From assembly GCA_050117315.1 (NCBI GenBank), contig JASFMY010000013.1:15051-79050 (forward strand): DNA of 64,000 bases, written 5' to 3'. Position 1 is the first letter of the stretch; each line of letters starts with the position of its first letter. A model generated the notes under the pieces. The model was not told the DNA's origin and searched no databases. It saw nothing but the letters and a program-made list of their open reading frames with translations. Origin of the DNA: JANQIV01 sp050117315. Lineage in GTDB: Bacteria > Bacteroidota > Ignavibacteria > Ignavibacteriales > Melioribacteraceae. The translations under genes were made by a program, and so were the position numbers. Positions 60,273-64,000 of this stretch are shown here, piece by piece.

Positions 60273-62633
60273 ATGAATTGTTTATCATTAAAAAAATATA
60301 AATGGATTACACTGGCTGTATGGCTATATGTAATTTTAATAATATCGGTTTCGGCACAGAATATTAAAGAACAAAGTTATACTAAAACAACACCTTTGGA
60401 TATAGAATTAGCATTCTCGATGAAGAGTCTCGCTCACTATGAAGAGCCTGCAGTTCATCCCAATGGAGAGTATATAGCCTATTCGATATTTCAACAACCG
60501 ATAAAAAGTATATCCAGCAGATACACCCTTCAACCAAGATATCTTCCAAACGGAACACCGGCTTCTAAAGTTGGGTCGTCAATTTTTATTGTAGATGTTA
60601 AAACGGGCAAAGAGAAACAAGTCGGTCATAAATCAGGCAATTCGTGGAGACCGTCATGGTCGCCGGATGGTAATCAATTTGTATTTTATTCTGATAGCGC
60701 TGGTTATCCTCAATTATGGATATATGATATTCGCAGCAGTAAAAAAACGAGACCAACTGAAATAAAAATTAAAAGCAAGACATGGCTTGGAGATGAAGCA
60801 AAATGGAGCCCGGACGGTCAATTGGTTTATGTCCCAGTTGATCTGAATTGGAATTCGGATTTACTGCAAAACGAAACAACCGAAACCGATCCTTTAGAAG
60901 TGACTGCAAAAGTATATAGAACCGGCAATGAAATTGAAGAAGAGAAGGATCCTACTTTCGAACGGAATGAATTTTACATAAATGAAAACAACGCCTCGTT
61001 AGCATCGATAAATGTAAAAACCGGTGAAGTAAAGATACTTGTAAGAGCGGAAGAAATGCCGCGCCCAAGTTTTCTAAGACTTTCTAATTCGGGAAAGTGG
61101 CTCACATATTTATCCGTGTACCAAACAAAGAATATCACCGAATCAAAGACGTATTTTGATCTTGTCGTACTTCCAACCGCCGGAGGCAAGGCTAAAATAA
61201 TGGCCTCCGACCTGAATGTACCGGGATCAAGCAGAAAATTTTATATTGAGACGTACAGATGGCATCCCACACAGGATAAACTAGTTTATGTTAAGGACAA
61301 TATACTTTGGCTGGTTGACTTTACAAAAGGCTCGGAAGTGAATCCGGTTCGAATAAGTAAAGATGTTGAAGAAGTACAAGCAAATCCTCTGTTGTATACG
61401 CCCGACGGGAAAGAAGTATTGGTTCGAGTACAAGGTTCAAACGAACTTGCATTTATACCGCTTTCGGGAGGAAAGGCCAAACTATTTTCCACGGGTAAAG
61501 AATATTCATATCGTGATGTAATTAAATCTGATGAAAATACTCTATGGTCACCCAAAGAAGGATACATCGCGATTCAAACCGCAAAAGGCAACAATCAAGG
61601 CGCCATAATGTATCTCAACACGAAAAACGGTTCAACTGAAATTGTTTATACGTATGAATCTAATAATACTTTCATAACAGCAATGCCCGATAAAAAATCG
61701 ATTCTTTCAACTATCGAGGATGCGTATACTCCTATTGACCTTTATTTGATTGATACAAAATCATATCAAGAGAAACAATTGACTGAAATTAATCCTGGTT
61801 TAAAAAATGTCCGATTCGGAGACATAGAAGAATTTGAAACAGAAATAGTCCGATATGACGGAGTGCGAACAAAAGTAAAAACGGCTGTACTTTTACCTCT
61901 CGGGAAAAAGAGAGGTGAAAAATTACCGGCAGTATGTTTCTTTTACCCGGGATCAAATTATTCGCAACTTTCTACTGAGTATGGCGGTGGTAAGGCAGCC
62001 AGTTTTCCGGGGACACAGTTATTTTCAACAAGAGGCTATGCGGCAATATTGCTTGATGTTCCGTTATCTCCCAGAGGTAAAGGCTCTAATCCGGTTCACG
62101 ATATGACAAATGCTGTATTGCCTCAAGTGTACCATGCCGCGGAACTAGGTTACATTGATATTGGTCGAGTTGCTATTATGGGGCAATCTTACGGAGGTTA
62201 TTCAACGGCAAGTATTATAACCGAGACCAATTTGTTCAGAGCAGCGGTGGCTATTTCAGGACTTTACGATTTTATTGGGATTTATGGACTTATAAGAGAC
62301 GACGGGCTTGATTATATAAGCCTTTTTGAAACCGGACAACTAAGAATGGGAACATCTCCTTTTTCAGATCTGCAGCGTTACATTAGAAACTCGCCATACT
62401 TGCAAGTAGAAAAAATAACGACACCGCTGCTAATGCTTCATGGGAAGAACGACTATGCGTGTGATTTTAGAGACGCCCAAAGAATGTTTGTGGCAATGAA
62501 ACGTTTGGACAAAACAGCGCAGTTAGCGGTTTACGAAGGAGAGGGACATGTACCGTGTGAATGGTCTTTGGCTAATGGAGTTGATGCGGTAAACCGTATC
62601 TTAAATTTTCTTGATAAATATTTAACCGAATAG
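60273..62633 (+). CDS. S9-family prolyl oligopeptidase-like peptidase (cassette 2)
   Basis: 786 residues from ATG 60273, with AAGGAGA 7 bases upstream; the longer frame from 60240 is rejected. Signal peptide, PD40 propeller (SWRPSWSPDGNQFVFYSD), hydrolase domain with S639 in GQSYGGYS, Asp in HGKNDYACD, His in EGHVPCEW. Paralogue of the cassette 1 peptidase, with similar length and order. Likely hydrolyses peptides imported by receptor 2. Confidence 0.9.
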   Translation: MNCLSLKKYKWITLAVWLYVILIISVSAQNIKEQSYTKTTPLDIELAFSMKSLAHYEEPAVHPNGEYIAYSIFQQPIKSISSRYTLQPRYLPNGTPASKVGSSIFIVDVKTGKEKQVGHKSGNSWRPSWSPDGNQFVFYSDSAGYPQLWIYDIRSSKKTRPTEIKIKSKTWLGDEAKWSPDGQLVYVPVDLNWNSDLLQNETTETDPLEVTAKVYRTGNEIEEEKDPTFERNEFYINENNASLASINVKTGEVKILVRAEEMPRPSFLRLSNSGKWLTYLSVYQTKNITESKTYFDLVVLPTAGGKAKIMASDLNVPGSSRKFYIETYRWHPTQDKLVYVKDNILWLVDFTKGSEVNPVRISKDVEEVQANPLLYTPDGKEVLVRVQGSNELAFIPLSGGKAKLFSTGKEYSYRDVIKSDENTLWSPKEGYIAIQTAKGNNQGAIMYLNTKNGSTEIVYTYESNNTFITAMPDKKSILSTIEDAYTPIDLYLIDTKSYQEKQLTEINPGLKNVRFGDIEEFETEIVRYDGVRTKVKTAVLLPLGKKRGEKLPAVCFFYPGSNYSQLSTEYGGGKAASFPGTQLFSTRGYAAILLDVPLSPRGKGSNPVHDMTNAVLPQVYHAAELGYIDIGRVAIMGQSYGGYSTASIITETNLFRAAVAISGLYDFIGIYGLIRDDGLDYISLFETGQLRMGTSPFSDLQRYIRNSPYLQVEKITTPLLMLHGKNDYACDFRDAQRMFVAMKRLDKTAQLAVYEGEGHVPCEWSLANGVDAVNRILNFLDKYLTE

Positions 62634-62685
62634 AAACAACTTGTTGTTTTCATAGTGATTGAGAGTTTGTTGCAGAACAAATTAT

Positions 62686-62756
62686 AGCCCGTGGCTTCAG
62701 CCACGGGGCTGTTGAAACCCTAAGAATTATGGGCTTTAGCCCAATTGGGATTCTAA
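62686..62756. repeat. Palindromic element with CCCGTGGC stems
   Basis: CCCGTGGCTTCAGCCACGGG is a perfect palindromic arm, followed by GGGCTTTAGCCC. This two-hairpin form resembles REP/IS200-type palindromes. Lies between peptidase and BNR gene of cassette 2. Confidence 0.65.
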
Positions 62757-62862
62757 ATGGCAGAATATTTTCATGGTATGCTTCCCTTTTTTATTAAACA
62801 ACAGAAGAGTACTGGTAATTTCGGACAACATGTTTAATTAATAGTGAAATAGGAAAAAGATT

Positions 62863-64000
62863 TATGAAAGTTAATAAGATTATGGCGGTATTATTTTTAT
62901 CCCTTGTACTGATTTTTGCTTTAGTTTTTTTTAACAAACAAGAACCCACTGTAAAAATAGAAGTATTGGGAAATCCTTTACAGAGTCATTATGATACCGG
63001 TGAACTTATTTATGCAAGAAATGTATGGGATTTACAACTATACAAAAACAAGATATATATAGGTACGGGAAACAGTTCTAATATAGGTCCGGCAGTAAAC
63101 TCAGGTCCTGTTCCTTTGTTTTCATACGATTTACATAATGGAATATTTGAAGAAGAATTTACAGTTGACGATGACCAAATAGATATGATTGTATTGCTGG
63201 GCGATTCTATCTACATACCCGGACATGACCCGAAGGAAAGCTGGGAACTGGGGAATTATTATAAAATAGAAAACGGTGAATGGAAAAAAGTTAGAAATAT
63301 ACCCAACGGCATCCATAACTATTCAATGGTAATGTACAAAGATAAAATGTTTGCGGGGCTTGGTACTGAAAAAGGAGCTGAAGTAGCCGTCTCGAATGAC
63401 AGAGGAAAAAGCTGGGATGTAAAACCAGCAGAAAACAATTTTAGGATACATTCTTTTCTAATAGTTGATGATGTTCTTTATGCAATAGGCATAATGCCCG
63501 GTGAAAAATTTATATCAGCTTATAAAAAAAGATTTGATAAAAAAATAACAAATGGAATTTATCAATATGATTATAAAAAAGATGTATTTATAACAAGAGA
63601 TGATCTAAGCTATAAAGTATTATTCCCCGGTACAAAAATAGATACATCTCTAAGTAAAAAAATAGTAAGACCAACTAGTGTTGATAATAAATCAATCTAT
63701 ATAGGTGCATACATCCATAACGATCATCAAAATATACCGATAGGATTGTACGTAGCAGAAAAGCTTGACGGTAATGTTGAAAAAGTAAGTAAGGTAGAAT
63801 TACCGGAAGGGTATTTACCATGGGATATAATTTATAGAAACGATATGACATACGTATTGTTGAATAAAAAAAACAATGAAGAAAAATATACAACAATGGT
63901 ATATGCAAGTAATGATTTAGAGAGATGGGAAAGAGTGTTGGAATTTAATTATACAACCTTTTCACGTTCATTTGAAACTATGAATAATGAATATTACTTC
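62863..64000 (+). CDS. Surface BNR/propeller-like protein (cassette 2), cut by window end
   Basis: Starts at ATG 62863 (AGGAAAAAG before it) and is still open at 64000, so at least 379 residues are present. First ~140 residues match the cassette 1 protein closely (MKVNKIMAVLFLSLVLIFAL start). A middle part (~165-235) diverges, including the deletion of residues around the SSDRGKSWE blade. From ~245 the DNA is again almost identical. It has the same Asp-box-like SNDRGKSWD. Role unknown. Confidence 0.75.

Noticed and set aside
44910..62633. SusC/SusD polysaccharide utilisation locus
   Set aside because: No SusD-like gene follows either receptor; the next gene is an S9 peptidase.
1..64000. rRNA, tRNA or intact transposase genes
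   Set aside because: No cloverleaf, rRNA signature or transposase catalytic pattern was found by reading; short RNAs could be missed without a covariance search.

Overview
The window looks like a chromosome segment of a Bacteroidota/Ignavibacteria-type bacterium. The best evidence is the Type IX secretion C-terminal domains with the QNYPNPFNPST motif (142-783, 15980-19633, remnant 1648-1740). Lnt, FecI/FecR/TonB-receptor gene sets, SusC-style receptors, S1-type sulfatases and AT-rich, weak-Shine-Dalgarno gene starts agree with it. No rRNA, tRNA, CRISPR or intact transposase gene was seen.

Layout. 0-2.2 kb: a short T9SS cargo gene, a frameshifted DUF3298-like secreted protein, a T9SS-domain remnant and an array of nine 21-bp tandem repeats. 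2.3-8.7 kb: an orphan ECF sigma factor, a PolB-like exonuclease, and a MarR-type regulator divergent from a MacA/MacB-like efflux operon with palindromic operators between. 8.7-15.9 kb: minus-strand housekeeping genes (thioesterase, threonine aldolase, lnt, DedA, DUF433/DUF5615 toxin-antitoxin pair, ispF, acylphosphatase, EamA, era). 16-25.3 kb: a large T9SS subtilase, an ECF/anti-sigma pair with a divergent membrane protein sharing one promoter motif, trxB, queG, an MBL hydrolase and a Rieske protein.

25.5-27.2 kb is a graveyard of nested inverted-repeat elements, a second 21-bp array and a decayed tyrosine-recombinase fragment. 27.2-34.1 kb holds a small carbohydrate block: two GH43, an orphan antitoxin, an alpha/beta hydrolase, a GH2 lipoprotein and a broken beta-xylosidase C-terminal domain split by a dispersed repeat. 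34.1-40.4 kb is an accessory island of three GNAT acetyltransferases, a methyltransferase, a MarR regulator with operators, a CysK-like enzyme and an NmrA/AraC deletion chimera. 40.9-42.7 kb is ftcD.

43-64 kb is the most striking part: two tandem paralogous cassettes, ECF sigma - FecR - STN-containing TonB receptor - S9 peptidase - BNR-like surface protein. The first also carries two iduronate-2-sulfatase-like sulfatases. SusD is absent. The shared non-coding architecture (a strong Shine-Dalgarno plus mini-ORF plus hairpin before each receptor, a hairpin/terminator after it) and patches of near-identical DNA point to a duplicated, surface-signalled uptake and degradation system, probably for sulfated glycopeptide-like material. 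This substrate is inferred, not shown. The second cassette runs off the window end.

A ~115-bp inverted-repeat element (six copies) and several other palindromic repeat families are scattered through the accessory regions.
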